From positions 1-13,169 of the forward strand of contig CAMFKA010000033.1 in assembly GCA_945957185.1 (NCBI GenBank): 13,169 nt of DNA, in the 5' to 3' direction. Position 1 is the first letter of the stretch, and the number at the start of each line of letters is the position of its first letter. Below the pieces are notes generated by a model that was not told the DNA's origin, did not search any database, and saw only the letters and a program-made list of their open reading frames with translations. Shown in pieces: positions 1-6,610 of the stretch. The translations under genes were made by a program, and so were the position numbers. The stretch comes from an uncultured Chlamydiaceae bacterium (GTDB lineage: Bacteria; Chlamydiota; Chlamydiia; Chlamydiales; Parachlamydiaceae).

Positions 1-126
1 GAGAAGGAATGAGATAAGAAGCGTTATTTCAACGATAAAACGATTTAACGATAAAACGATAATCGAATGATATGACGACTCTCACGCTCCTCATAAATCC
101 TCAGTGATCTCACTGGCTCAGTGGTT
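1..126. repeat. Partial copy of dispersed intergenic repeat (right end)
   Basis: This is the right-hand part of a repeat whose complete copy lies at 12266-12445. Bases 61-126 align without gaps to 12381-12446 with 6 mismatches, in the same orientation. The 22 bases at 104-125 are identical to the right terminal inverted repeat of the full copy. They contain the short hairpin CACTG-GCT-CAGTG (111-123). To the left are four AACGAT hexamers at 31, 39, 47 and 55, exactly 8 bases apart. Bases 1-30 probably also belong to the element, since 'agaagcgttat' resembles 'agagcgcttat' near 12329, but the left end lies outside the window. The copy sits just downstream of the radC stop and may help end that transcript. 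The repeat is seen directly; its function is unknown. Confidence 0.9.
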
Positions 127-144
127 CATTATTAAATCAAAGGT

Positions 145-828
145 TTATATTAATCCGTTTTGCCGAAAAGAATAATACCCATCCATTCCCACGATCAAAT
201 GGTCTTGCACTCCTATCCCTATCACCTCTCCGGTTTTAACTAAGTCTTTTGTAAGCGATAGATCCGCTTGAGAAGGCGACAACTCCCCGCTTGGATGATT
301 ATGAACAAGCACAATCGACGAGGCGCGATGCCGGATTGCCGGATGGAAAACCTCTCTAGGATGAACCAACACTTCTGACACTGTTCCAATCGCAACCACT
401 TCATCAGCAATTACTTGCCCCCTCACATCTAGAAATATCCCCATAAAATACTCTTGCTCTTTGTGGGCAATCCTTTCCTTTATATACTGGTAGGCGTGAG
501 AGGGATGTTCGATCTTCCGTTTTATTTGCATCCCATCAGCACGCGCTCTTCCGCCAAGGGTAAAAGCCGCTTTCAGTTGCAGCGATTTAGCAATGCCCAT
601 CCCTTTCACTTCGCATAACTCTTCGATAGAAGCAGCGGCAATTTTCTGTAGCGAACCGAAATGTGCCAAAAGAGAGTGTGCCAGCTGTAGAATGGGCACC
701 GACTTTGTACCGCTCCCAAGGACGATTGCGATCAATTCGGGAGAGGAGAGACTCTCCTCTCCATACCGATGGAGCCTTTCGCGAGGACGCTCCTGTAGCG
801 GCAAGTCTAAAACTGAGTAATTCATCAT
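145..828 (-). CDS. radC: RadC family JAB/MPN-domain protein
   Basis: A complete 227-residue RadC/YeeS-type protein of normal family length. Residues 1-95 include a helix-hairpin-helix-like part with the 'EVKGMGIAK' loop (about 73-81). Residues about 105-227 form the JAB1/MPN domain with the zinc motif H176-N-H178-P-S-G...S186-x-x-D189. All metal ligands are present. The family was named for a DNA-repair phenotype later doubted in E. coli, so the biochemical role is unsettled. It is the last gene of the minus-strand operon: its ATG overlaps the hflX TGA (ATGA, 825-828), which suggests translational coupling. A second ATG follows at once, and no strong Shine-Dalgarno precedes either. I recall no radC in Chlamydiaceae, so its presence would fit an environmental chlamydia, but I could not check this. 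Confidence 0.93.
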   Translation of the reverse strand: MMNYSVLDLPLQERPRERLHRYGEESLSSPELIAIVLGSGTKSVPILQLAHSLLAHFGSLQKIAAASIEELCEVKGMGIAKSLQLKAAFTLGGRARADGMQIKRKIEHPSHAYQYIKERIAHKEQEYFMGIFLDVRGQVIADEVVAIGTVSEVLVHPREVFHPAIRHRASSIVLVHNHPSGELSPSQADLSLTKDLVKTGEVIGIGVQDHLIVGMDGYYSFRQNGLI

Positions 829-2153
829 ACTTGGTATTTTGCGAGTTTATCAGCAGTGGCAGCCGGGAGATCGACGCGGAGGAGGATGTCGTTGTCTTCA
901 AAATCTTGACTTAAGACATTCCCTAATTTCATCGCTTGACTGACGATATGGTAATCGCTTTGAGGGACTCGCAAATTGACGATTTTGCGGAACTTGGCAA
1001 GCTCCTGCATCATTGCCTCTTGAAGTTGTTCGAATCCTTTTTTCTCTTTCGCTGAAATTTCAACGGTGTGGGGATTCAACAATCTAAGCTTCGCAACAGC
1101 TGCGGCAGCTTCCTCTTTATCCACTTTATTGAGTGCTGTAATGATAGGTTTGTTTTCCGATCCCAATTCCTTCAACACTTCCATGGACGCTTTCATTTGC
1201 TCTTCCGCCATCGGATGGCTGGAGTCGACAAGGTGAATCAAAATATCGGCCTGAATCGCCTCTTCCAACGTACTTTTAAAAGCTGCAACAAGTTGGTGGG
1301 GAAGTTTTCTAATAAACCCTACCGTATCGATAAGTAAAATTTCTTGGTTGTTAGTTAACTTAAATTTGCGAGTAGTAGTATCGAGAGTCGCGAACAATTT
1401 GTCCTCGACAAAGACTCCTGCGTTTGTCAAAGCGTTAAGCAGTGTGGACTTACCGGCGTTGGTGTAACCAATGATGGCGAAGACTGGAATTTCCGACTTG
1501 ATGCGAGCTTGCCGCTGAGTCTCCCTCACATTTTTCACCTCTTCTAATTCGCTTTGAAGCTGCTCCATTCGCGCTTGCAAAATTCGTTTGTCGAGCTCGA
1601 TCTGCTTCTCCCCTTCCCCTTTTGTGTAACCGCCTCCGGAACCGCTGCTTCCCCCGGAACCGTGCTGACGGGACAAATGGGACCATAGACGCTTCAACCG
1701 TGGCGTTTGGTACTTGATGCGGGCGAGTTCAATTTGCAGTTGAGCTTCTTTCGTTTGCGCTCTTTGAGCGAAAACGCCCAAAATAACTTCCGTACGGTCC
1801 ATGACGGGGCGCTTAAAAAACGCCTCCAAGTTCCTTTGTTGGCTGGGGGAGATGTCTTCGTCGATGATGATGAGGTTTGCCTGAATCTCATCAGCCATTT
1901 GAAGCAATTCTTCCAACTTTCCTGTTGTAATATAGGTAGCGGGTTCTACGCGACGATTTTGACACGGAAATGTGCTCGCCACTTCGACGCCGAAAGTGTC
2001 GGCGAGAAGCGCTAACTCTTGAAGGTGTTCCTCACAGATGGGACGCTGAGCCGCACCGAGATAGGTGGCGACAAGAAGCGCCTTTTGTTCCGCTTTTGGG
2101 GAGGTGTCATAAAGAGTTTCAGAAGGTTTTTTCGGTGATGAAGGGGTGTCCAT
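825..2153 (-). CDS. hflX: Ribosome-associated GTPase HflX
   Basis: A 442-residue HflX. The N-terminal HflX domain (about 25-190) includes the 'TGKLEEL' segment and ends in the glycine-rich linker 'GSGGSSGSGGGYTKGEGE' typical of the family. A helical stretch follows, then the G domain: G1 GYTNAGKS (229-236), G3 DTVGF (276-280), G4 NKVD (342-345), G5 SAK (367-369). Known HflX proteins bind the 50S subunit and split stalled or stress-inactivated ribosomes using nucleotide hydrolysis. A Shine-Dalgarno AAGGAT precedes the ATG at a usable distance. It lies 24 bases after the metallo-hydrolase gene and overlaps radC by 4 bases, so it is mid-operon. The hflX/metallo-hydrolase pairing matches what I recall from Chlamydia trachomatis. 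No key residue is missing. Confidence 0.97.
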   Translation of the reverse strand: MDTPSSPKKPSETLYDTSPKAEQKALLVATYLGAAQRPICEEHLQELALLADTFGVEVASTFPCQNRRVEPATYITTGKLEELLQMADEIQANLIIIDEDISPSQQRNLEAFFKRPVMDRTEVILGVFAQRAQTKEAQLQIELARIKYQTPRLKRLWSHLSRQHGSGGSSGSGGGYTKGEGEKQIELDKRILQARMEQLQSELEEVKNVRETQRQARIKSEIPVFAIIGYTNAGKSTLLNALTNAGVFVEDKLFATLDTTTRKFKLTNNQEILLIDTVGFIRKLPHQLVAAFKSTLEEAIQADILIHLVDSSHPMAEEQMKASMEVLKELGSENKPIITALNKVDKEEAAAAVAKLRLLNPHTVEISAKEKKGFEQLQEAMMQELAKFRKIVNLRVPQSDYHIVSQAMKLGNVLSQDFEDNDILLRVDLPAATADKLAKYQV

Positions 2154-2177
2154 AAATAAAATATCCTTAGTAGTAAA

Positions 2178-2984
2178 TTAAACGGTGAGGTCGAGGTTCA
2201 CTTGAATTTCTAATCCATCGTAGGCGCAATGGATGTTATCCGGAAGGTAGGCCTCGGCAATTTCGTGCTCTAATTCGTGAGCCATGTGATTGAGATAAGT
2301 CGTTTTTGCTCCCGTTTTCCTTGCGAATTCGATCGCTTCGTCAACGGTGAGATGGAAGGGCGAGGGCGTAAACCGGAGAGCGCTGACAACCAGAACATCA
2401 AGTCCCTGTAGGTGAGTGAAGATCTCTTCCGAAAAATCGCGGATGTCGGTGACGTAAGCGAAAGAACCGGAACGGAAGCCATTGACTTTCATGCCGATCT
2501 GTTTGTAGGAAAAAATGTCCCAATTGGCCTCTAAAAAATGGAATTTGCAAGTATCGGAAGGGATTTCGTCGAAATCAAATTTGGAGATGAGAGGAGTGAT
2601 CCCTTGGACAGCCGCCGGAGTTTTCATCATGTAGTCGTAACGCCTTGCAATATCCGCTAATGTTTCTTTAGAAAGCAAGCACCGCATCGGCGATTTGCTG
2701 ACCATAAAAAGAGCACGCAACTCGTCGAGACCTGCCGTGTGGTCGTTGTGGGCATGTGTTAATATCAGGCCATCAAGATGATTAATTCCAAACTTAAGCG
2801 CTTGCTGATGGAAATCAGGCCCACAATCTATCAAAACTTGCTTCCCCGGATACTGTAAAAGGACAGAGGGGCGCATACGGTGATTTTTCGGATTTGTGGA
2901 TTTGCACACTTTGCACTCGCAGCCAATCACCGGAATCCCCATAGAACCCCCGGAACCCAAAAAAAGAAGACGCGCGTTCGTCAT
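2178..2984 (-). CDS. PhnP-like metallo-beta-lactamase-fold hydrolase
   Basis: 268 residues with a metallo-beta-lactamase fold. The metal motif H77-A-H79-N-D81-H82 ('THAHNDHTAGLDELR') is intact, with further candidate ligands D180 ('YVTD') and H233 ('YLNHMAH'). Near the N-terminus, 'SMGIPVIGCECKVCKS' carries C22, C24 and C27, which resemble the structural zinc cluster of PhnP (cyclic phosphodiesterase of the C-P lyase pathway). No phn gene is visible here, so a general phosphodiesterase or nuclease-like role is more likely than phosphonate breakdown; the substrate is unknown. Its ATG overlaps the upstream gene's TGA by 4 bases, and an AGAGG Shine-Dalgarno lies inside the end of that gene. Family assignment is strong, exact activity is not. 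Confidence 0.92.
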   Translation of the reverse strand: MTNARLLFLGSGGSMGIPVIGCECKVCKSTNPKNHRMRPSVLLQYPGKQVLIDCGPDFHQQALKFGINHLDGLILTHAHNDHTAGLDELRALFMVSKSPMRCLLSKETLADIARRYDYMMKTPAAVQGITPLISKFDFDEIPSDTCKFHFLEANWDIFSYKQIGMKVNGFRSGSFAYVTDIRDFSEEIFTHLQGLDVLVVSALRFTPSPFHLTVDEAIEFARKTGAKTTYLNHMAHELEHEIAEAYLPDNIHCAYDGLEIQVNLDLTV

Positions 2985-3544
2985 GGAGATGCCTCTGGAG
3001 CAACGATATGGACAACGTGGTCATAAACTTTTCTGTGAAAAAAGTAAGCCCATTGGTTTTTAGGTTGATCTTCTATCAGCAACACGCGGAAGAGATCCCC
3101 CTCGTTAACAAAGACAACTTCTTGAAAAATTTTGCTTGTCTTGTCATTTTTTACGTAAATGGTAAGTGTGGCCGGTTTGGGCGTATTGAACACACCAACA
3201 ACCTCTTGTGTAGGCTCTACTATGCTGGTTAGATTCCCCAATTCCTCAAAAATTGAGCGGTACTCTTTAGTGGAAACTTCTGCGCTCCTCCATTCGTTGT
3301 CGTTGTCATCAAAATAGCGGAGTGTGATCCGATCGAAAGTGAATTTTCCTCCGCTAGTCCCATCCAAATAATTTAACTTGGTGGTCATCTCAGGGGAGAG
3401 CAAAATATTTTTGACCGTATACTGCCCCGTTGTTCCATAAAAATTAATCATAAATATGGAAAATAATAACGCTACAACCACTGATGAGCCCAGCAAAAAC
3501 AATAGTTGACGGATCTCTTTTTTCTGTTCTTTTTCTTCCTGCAT
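2981..3544 (-). CDS. Membrane-anchored protein of unknown function
   Basis: I do not recognise this 187-residue protein. A short charged N-terminus (MQEEKEQKKEIRQ) is followed by one hydrophobic segment at about residues 14-33 (LLFLLGSSVVVALLFSIFMI). This predicts an uncleaved inner-membrane anchor, with the remainder outside the cytoplasm. The remaining 150 or so residues look beta-rich, with no cysteine and no catalytic motif I can name. It is the first gene of the hydrolase-hflX-radC operon and overlaps the hydrolase gene by 4 bases. The ATG has AGGAT seven bases upstream. The dyad TTGTAT-CCT-ATACAA (3547-3561) lies over this leader. The gene is clearly real from its coupling and frame; its function is not inferable. 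Confidence 0.8.
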   Translation of the reverse strand: MQEEKEQKKEIRQLLFLLGSSVVVALLFSIFMINFYGTTGQYTVKNILLSPEMTTKLNYLDGTSGGKFTFDRITLRYFDDNDNEWRSAEVSTKEYRSIFEELGNLTSIVEPTQEVVGVFNTPKPATLTIYVKNDKTSKIFQEVVFVNEGDLFRVLLIEDQPKNQWAYFFHRKVYDHVVHIVAPEASP

Positions 3545-3546
3545 TG

Positions 3547-3561
3547 TTGTATCCTATACAA
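3547..3561. promoter_or_regulatory. Small dyad in divergent leader (possible operator)
   Basis: The perfect inverted repeat TTGTAT-CCT-ATACAA lies in the 69-base gap between the divergent genes at 3544 (minus) and 3614 (plus), right before the minus-strand start codon. It overlaps the likely Shine-Dalgarno, so a bound protein or an mRNA hairpin could affect the operon. A 15-base dyad can arise by chance. I found no convincing sigma-70 -35/-10 pair in this gap on either strand. Confidence 0.3.
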
Positions 3562-3613
3562 GTTGAGTTCAATTTACTCGAATCCACAATTTCAAGGCAA
3601 AGAAACAAAGTCA

Positions 3614-4582
3614 ATGTCGGACGACCCTTCAAAAATATTTCCGAAAAAAGCCGTAATCGCAGGCGCCGGATTTTGCGGACTCGCCGTTTGTTACGAACTG
3701 CTTCTGCGCGGCTGGCGCGTCACTATCTACGATCCCAAAGGGATCGGCAATGGAGCTTCAGGCGTTGCAGCAGGCCTCGTTCACCCTTTTGCAGGCGAGC
3801 ACGCTCGACGCTCGGCAGAAGCGACGGAAGGAATGGCTGCGACGACACGACTACTGGAAGTTGCTGAACGGGAATTGAGAGAGCCCCTCCGAACAGTCGG
3901 AGGAATTATCAGACGCGCAACAACAGAAACACAAAAGATCGACTACGCCGCATGTGCAGAAAAATACCCGGAAGAGGCGAAATGGAATGGAACGGACTTG
4001 TGGATTCGCAACGGAATGGCCGTGCACACGCAACGCTACCTCCAAGGTTTGTGGAAGGCGTGCGAAAGGCTGGGCGCAGTTTTTTACCAAAAACAACTTG
4101 TCGATACTTGTGAAAGCGACCTCACCATTTGGGCGACGGGCGCAGCGATGGCTTCACCCTCCCCCATCGATGTCGGCATCCGCATCACCCCGATTCGAGG
4201 GCAGCTTTTGGAGATTGAATGGCCTTTGGAAGTTCCTCCGCTTACGCTGCCGCTATGCTCTAAGGTTTATGCAGTGATGGGATTGGACGGACGCACTTGT
4301 ATTGTGGGCTCCACATATGAGCGTGGTCGCACCGACGATGAACCCGACAGCGACTTTGCCGAAATGGAGATCCTCCCTAAAATATTCCCTTTGCTGCCCT
4401 GCTTGGAAGGGAGAAAGGTCGTAGCGTGCCGCGCCGGAGTGAGAGCATCGGCTCCCGGTCACCGTCCTTTTCTTAAGATGCTTAATAACAATACATTTGC
4501 AATCGGCGGCATGGGATCGAAAGGGCTACTTTATCACGCCCTTTACGCAAGGAAATTAATTGACAACATCGAGAAAGTTTGA
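3614..4582 (+). CDS. FAD-dependent oxidoreductase, DAO/MnmC oxidase-domain type
   Basis: 322 residues with a Rossmann FAD-binding start: G17-A-G19-F-C-G22, then D40 at the end of the second strand (VTIYDPKG). 'GNGASGVAAGLVHPF' follows, as in the DAO superfamily (ThiO, DadA, MnmC). The C-terminal part has 'GVRASAPGHRPFL' and 'GGMGSKGLLYHALYARKL', close in pattern to the FAD half of MnmC (GSRGL...). MnmC oxidises the cmnm5 group of tRNA wobble uridine. Here there is no methyltransferase half, so either a stand-alone tRNA-modifying oxidase or an amino-acid oxidase is possible. I chose the ATG at 3614 (MSDDPSKIF). The frame is open to an ATG at 3506, but that lies inside the divergent gene and would add an implausible Phe-rich leader. 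It is 31 bases upstream of dnaX. Confidence 0.85.
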   Translation: MSDDPSKIFPKKAVIAGAGFCGLAVCYELLLRGWRVTIYDPKGIGNGASGVAAGLVHPFAGEHARRSAEATEGMAATTRLLEVAERELREPLRTVGGIIRRATTETQKIDYAACAEKYPEEAKWNGTDLWIRNGMAVHTQRYLQGLWKACERLGAVFYQKQLVDTCESDLTIWATGAAMASPSPIDVGIRITPIRGQLLEIEWPLEVPPLTLPLCSKVYAVMGLDGRTCIVGSTYERGRTDDEPDSDFAEMEILPKIFPLLPCLEGRKVVACRAGVRASAPGHRPFLKMLNNNTFAIGGMGSKGLLYHALYARKLIDNIEKV

Positions 4583-4613
4583 GAGTCTATCATATTAACC
4601 CCTGTAGGCTGAC

Positions 4614-5993
4614 ATGTCAGAATATAAAGTTTTAGCGAGAAAATACCGGCCCAAACGGTTTTCCGAAGTTTTAGGGCAAGACGCTATCGTCACTACTCTA
4701 AAAAACGCTATCAAGCACAAAAGGTTAGCTCATGCCTACCTGTTTTGCGGATCGCGAGGGACCGGGAAAACAACGCTTGCACGCGTGTTCGCTAAGGCGT
4801 TAAACTGCCAAAATCCTACTGACGACCTTGAACCGTGCAATGAATGTGCCTCCTGCCGTGAAATCACTTCCGGATCATCCTTAGATGTCATCGAGATCGA
4901 TGGAGCCTCACACCGCGGGATTGATGATATCCGGCAAATCAATGAAAATGTCGGGTACACCACCACCCACGGCGACTACAAAATTTACATCATCGACGAA
5001 GTGCATATGTTGACGAAGGAAGCTTTTAATGCTCTCCTTAAAACCCTTGAAGAGCCTCCCGAGAAGGTCAAATTTTTCTTTGCGACGACAGAACCTCATA
5101 AAGTTCTCCCCACCATTTTGAGCCGCTGCCAACGGTTTAACCTCAACAGAATTTCCGCAGAAAAAATCGTCGAAAAGCTCAAAGCAATCACTGTGGATCA
5201 GAACACGCAAACTCCTGAAGAGGTTTTGCAACTGATAGCGCAAAGGGCAGAAGGCGGATTACGAGACGCGGAATCCATCTACGACCAAATGTTGGCTTTT
5301 CATGAAGGGACTCTCACTTTAGATGCCGCACAAGCGATTCTGGGAATGATGCCTCGTGAATCGTTTTTCGCTCTCGATAAAGCAGGAAAAGAGGGCAACC
5401 TCTCCTTCGCTTTTGATGTCGTCCACACGCTCTTTACAGAGGGAAAAGACCTGCAGCACTTTTTGGATAGCTTAACAGAACATTTCAGAACGATACTACT
5501 TGTCAAACAACTGGGAACCGGCTCACGATTTCTAAATCTCTCCGAAACAGACCTTGCGAAGTATGCGGAGTCCGCTAAGTTGTACTCTCAAGAGCAATGT
5601 CTCGATTTGATGGAATTTCTTTTAAGCTCTCAAACAACTTTGCGGCAGTCCCCCTCTCCAAGGGTCGCCCTTGAATCTATCTTGCTAAGGGTATTGCGCA
5701 GCCATCACCGCATCCCTGTCGATGTGCTTGTGCGTCGGCTCATCGAATTGGAAGGGAAATTCGCCTCCGAACCTGTCGCACAGCCGGCAACGCCACCGAA
5801 AGCTGCGCCTACACCCGCACCTGCTCCTGCTCCTGCAGCAGCTCCTGTCGCAAAAGCGCCACCACCTCCGGAACCGAAGGCGCCGGTGCAGCAGCCTCCG
5901 CAAGCTGCTATCGAAAGCAATAGCCGCTACGACACATTACTACAATTTGCCGCTGTCGAACTCGAGGGTTCCGTACAGCGTAAAACAACCTAA
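4614..5993 (+). CDS. dnaX: DNA polymerase III subunit DnaX (gamma-like, short)
   Basis: 459 residues. DnaX is the ATPase of the clamp loader, which loads the sliding clamp for the replicative polymerase. AAA+ motifs are complete: Walker A GSRGTGKT (46-53), zinc cysteines C65/C75/C78/C81, Walker B DEVH (128-131), sensor-1 region ATT (157-159), SRC (170-172) and GLRDAES (215-221). Domain III runs to about residue 380. An Ala/Pro-rich linker (about 386-431) and a tail of fewer than 30 residues follow. The tau-specific domains IV and V that bind DnaB and Pol III alpha in E. coli are absent, so the product resembles gamma rather than full tau. No slippery frameshift heptamer was seen before the linker. 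The Shine-Dalgarno is weak (TGTAGG). ybaB follows after 12 bases, a widespread pairing; recR, often next, is not here. Confidence 0.97.
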   Translation: MSEYKVLARKYRPKRFSEVLGQDAIVTTLKNAIKHKRLAHAYLFCGSRGTGKTTLARVFAKALNCQNPTDDLEPCNECASCREITSGSSLDVIEIDGASHRGIDDIRQINENVGYTTTHGDYKIYIIDEVHMLTKEAFNALLKTLEEPPEKVKFFFATTEPHKVLPTILSRCQRFNLNRISAEKIVEKLKAITVDQNTQTPEEVLQLIAQRAEGGLRDAESIYDQMLAFHEGTLTLDAAQAILGMMPRESFFALDKAGKEGNLSFAFDVVHTLFTEGKDLQHFLDSLTEHFRTILLVKQLGTGSRFLNLSETDLAKYAESAKLYSQEQCLDLMEFLLSSQTTLRQSPSPRVALESILLRVLRSHHRIPVDVLVRRLIELEGKFASEPVAQPATPPKAAPTPAPAPAPAAAPVAKAPPPPEPKAPVQQPPQAAIESNSRYDTLLQFAAVELEGSVQRKTT

Positions 5994-6005
5994 ACAGAGG
6001 ATATT

Positions 6006-6326
6006 ATGGGATCAGGATTTTCAAAACGAAAAAAGCAAGCTAAAGAATTTCAAAGCCAATTAATGGGAATGCAAGAGGCGATGAAAAATACGGAAGTGAC
6101 AGGCTCTGCCGGAAATGGTTTGGTGACGGTAAAGATGAATGGAGAACATGAAGTCCTTCAAGTTAAAATCAAACCTGAATGTGTCGACAAAGACGATGTT
6201 GAAGGGTTGGAAGATTTAGTCAAAGCGGCATTCAAAGATGCAACAAGACAGCTCACTTCGCAGCAACCTAGCGGAATTCCTGGGCTGCCTGCAGGCTTCC
6301 CTGCAATCCCTGGTTTCAGCGGCTAG
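6006..6326 (+). CDS. ybaB: YbaB/EbfC family nucleoid-associated protein
   Basis: 106 residues, the normal size for the family. The N-terminus is helical and charged (GSGFSKRKKQAKEFQSQLMGMQEAMKNT), then comes the usual 'GNGLVTVKMNGEHEVLQVKIKPE' and a helical dimer region 'DLVKAAFKDATRQL'. The Gly/Pro-rich tail (SGIPGLPAGFPAIPGFSG) is also seen in other members. YbaB proteins are small DNA-binding dimers that coat or bend DNA. A good Shine-Dalgarno (AGAGG) precedes the ATG, 12 bases after dnaX, so the two are co-transcribed. The gene ends 14 bases before the large inverted repeat, which could serve as its terminator. Confidence 0.95.
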   Translation: MGSGFSKRKKQAKEFQSQLMGMQEAMKNTEVTGSAGNGLVTVKMNGEHEVLQVKIKPECVDKDDVEGLEDLVKAAFKDATRQLTSQQPSGIPGLPAGFPAIPGFSG

Positions 6327-6366
6327 TTCCCAGACGCCTCCACCAGATGCAGGGGCAGTAACTTCA

Positions 6367-6399
6367 CCCCTGCCCTTGCCCTTGCCCGTGCCCTTGCCC
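6367..6399 (-). other. G-quadruplex motif, minus strand
   Basis: On the minus strand the left arm carries six runs of three or four G, each starting 6 bases apart and separated by 2-3-base loops. On the plus strand the C-runs are at 6367-6370, 6373-6375, 6379-6381, 6385-6387, 6391-6393 and 6397-6399. This meets the usual G3+ N1-7 quadruplex rule with two spare runs. Read from ptsI, this strand appears in the 3' end of the transcript if transcription passes that far. Folding is predicted, not shown. Confidence 0.7.
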
Positions 6400-6484
6400 A
6401 AATTTTTCCAATATTCCAAGGTACCCAGGCCGTCCTCACCATCTGGTACACACTTCAATAATCGAACACTATTTCGTAAAATTT

Positions 6485-6517
6485 GGGCAAGGGCACGGGC
6501 AAGGGCAGGGGCAAGGG
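6485..6517 (+). other. G-quadruplex motif, plus strand
   Basis: G-runs lie at 6485-6487, 6491-6493, 6497-6499, 6503-6505, 6508-6511 and 6515-6517. That is a strict 6-base period with 2-3-base loops (GGGCAAGGGCACGGGC...). It is the mirror partner of the minus-strand motif in the left arm. The same DNA can therefore fold as one long hairpin or as a quadruplex on either strand. It would be in the 3' region of a dnaX-ybaB read-through RNA. Confidence 0.7.
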
Positions 6518-6562
6518 TGAAGTTACTGCGCAGGCATCTAGCGCGGAATTTAGGGAAAGGCA

Positions 6563-6595
6563 GGCAAGGGTGAAGTTACTACCCTGCATCTGGTG
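6563..6595 (+). repeat. Third short copy of the repeat end
   Basis: The sequence starting GGCAAGGGTGAAGTTACT and ending CATCTGGTG repeats the outer end of the right arm (6510-6539), 53 bases further on and in the same direction. It also pairs with 6341-6374 on the left with very few differences. It lacks the GGGCAN hexamers. It gives the element its outermost terminal inverted repeat and suggests partial duplication of the right end. Confidence 0.85.
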
Positions 6596-6610
6596 AGAAG
6601 AGTGTGAGGG

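Larger units (their letters stand above)
6341..6595. repeat. Long inverted-repeat element between convergent genes
   Basis: A 255-base palindromic element fills most of the 284-base gap between ybaB and ptsI. The inner arms, 6345-6406 and 6478-6539, are 62 bases each and complementary at 57 of 62 positions, around a 71-base centre. Each arm has a block of GGGCAN hexamers and a unique end containing AGTAACTTCACCC or its complement. A shorter third copy at 6563-6595 pairs with 6341-6374, so the whole element starts CACCAGATGC and ends GCATCTGGTG. The centre has its own small stem (GTACC 6421-6425 with GGTAC 6445-6449). It has no coding potential I trust. It could be a two-way terminator, a MITE-like element or a structural DNA site. 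Confidence 0.93.

Noticed and set aside
31..60. CRISPR array or replication-origin iterons from the AACGAT repeats
   Set aside because: Units are 8 bases with 2-base spacers, far too short for CRISPR. There are no DnaA-box clusters, and the array belongs to a repeat element present twice.
3506..3613. N-terminal extension of the FAD oxidoreductase to an ATG at 3506
   Set aside because: It would overlap the divergent membrane-protein gene, encodes a Phe/Cys-rich stretch before the Rossmann fold, and the ATG at 3614 has purine-rich sequence upstream and fits family length.
5157..5180. Programmed frameshift site in dnaX at the run of six A
   Set aside because: It lies well inside the AAA+ region, is not the A-AAA-AAG heptamer in the right frame, and no gamma/tau-type stop context follows.
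5685..5920. Antisense frames opposite the dnaX Pro/Ala linker
   Set aside because: They encode Gly/Ala or Arg-rich repeats that simply mirror the GC-rich linker of dnaX.
6238..6573. Open frame across ybaB's end and the inverted repeat
   Set aside because: It is a by-product of the repeated Pro/Leu- and Arg/Ala-type hexamers; low complexity, no ribosome site, overlaps ybaB in another frame.
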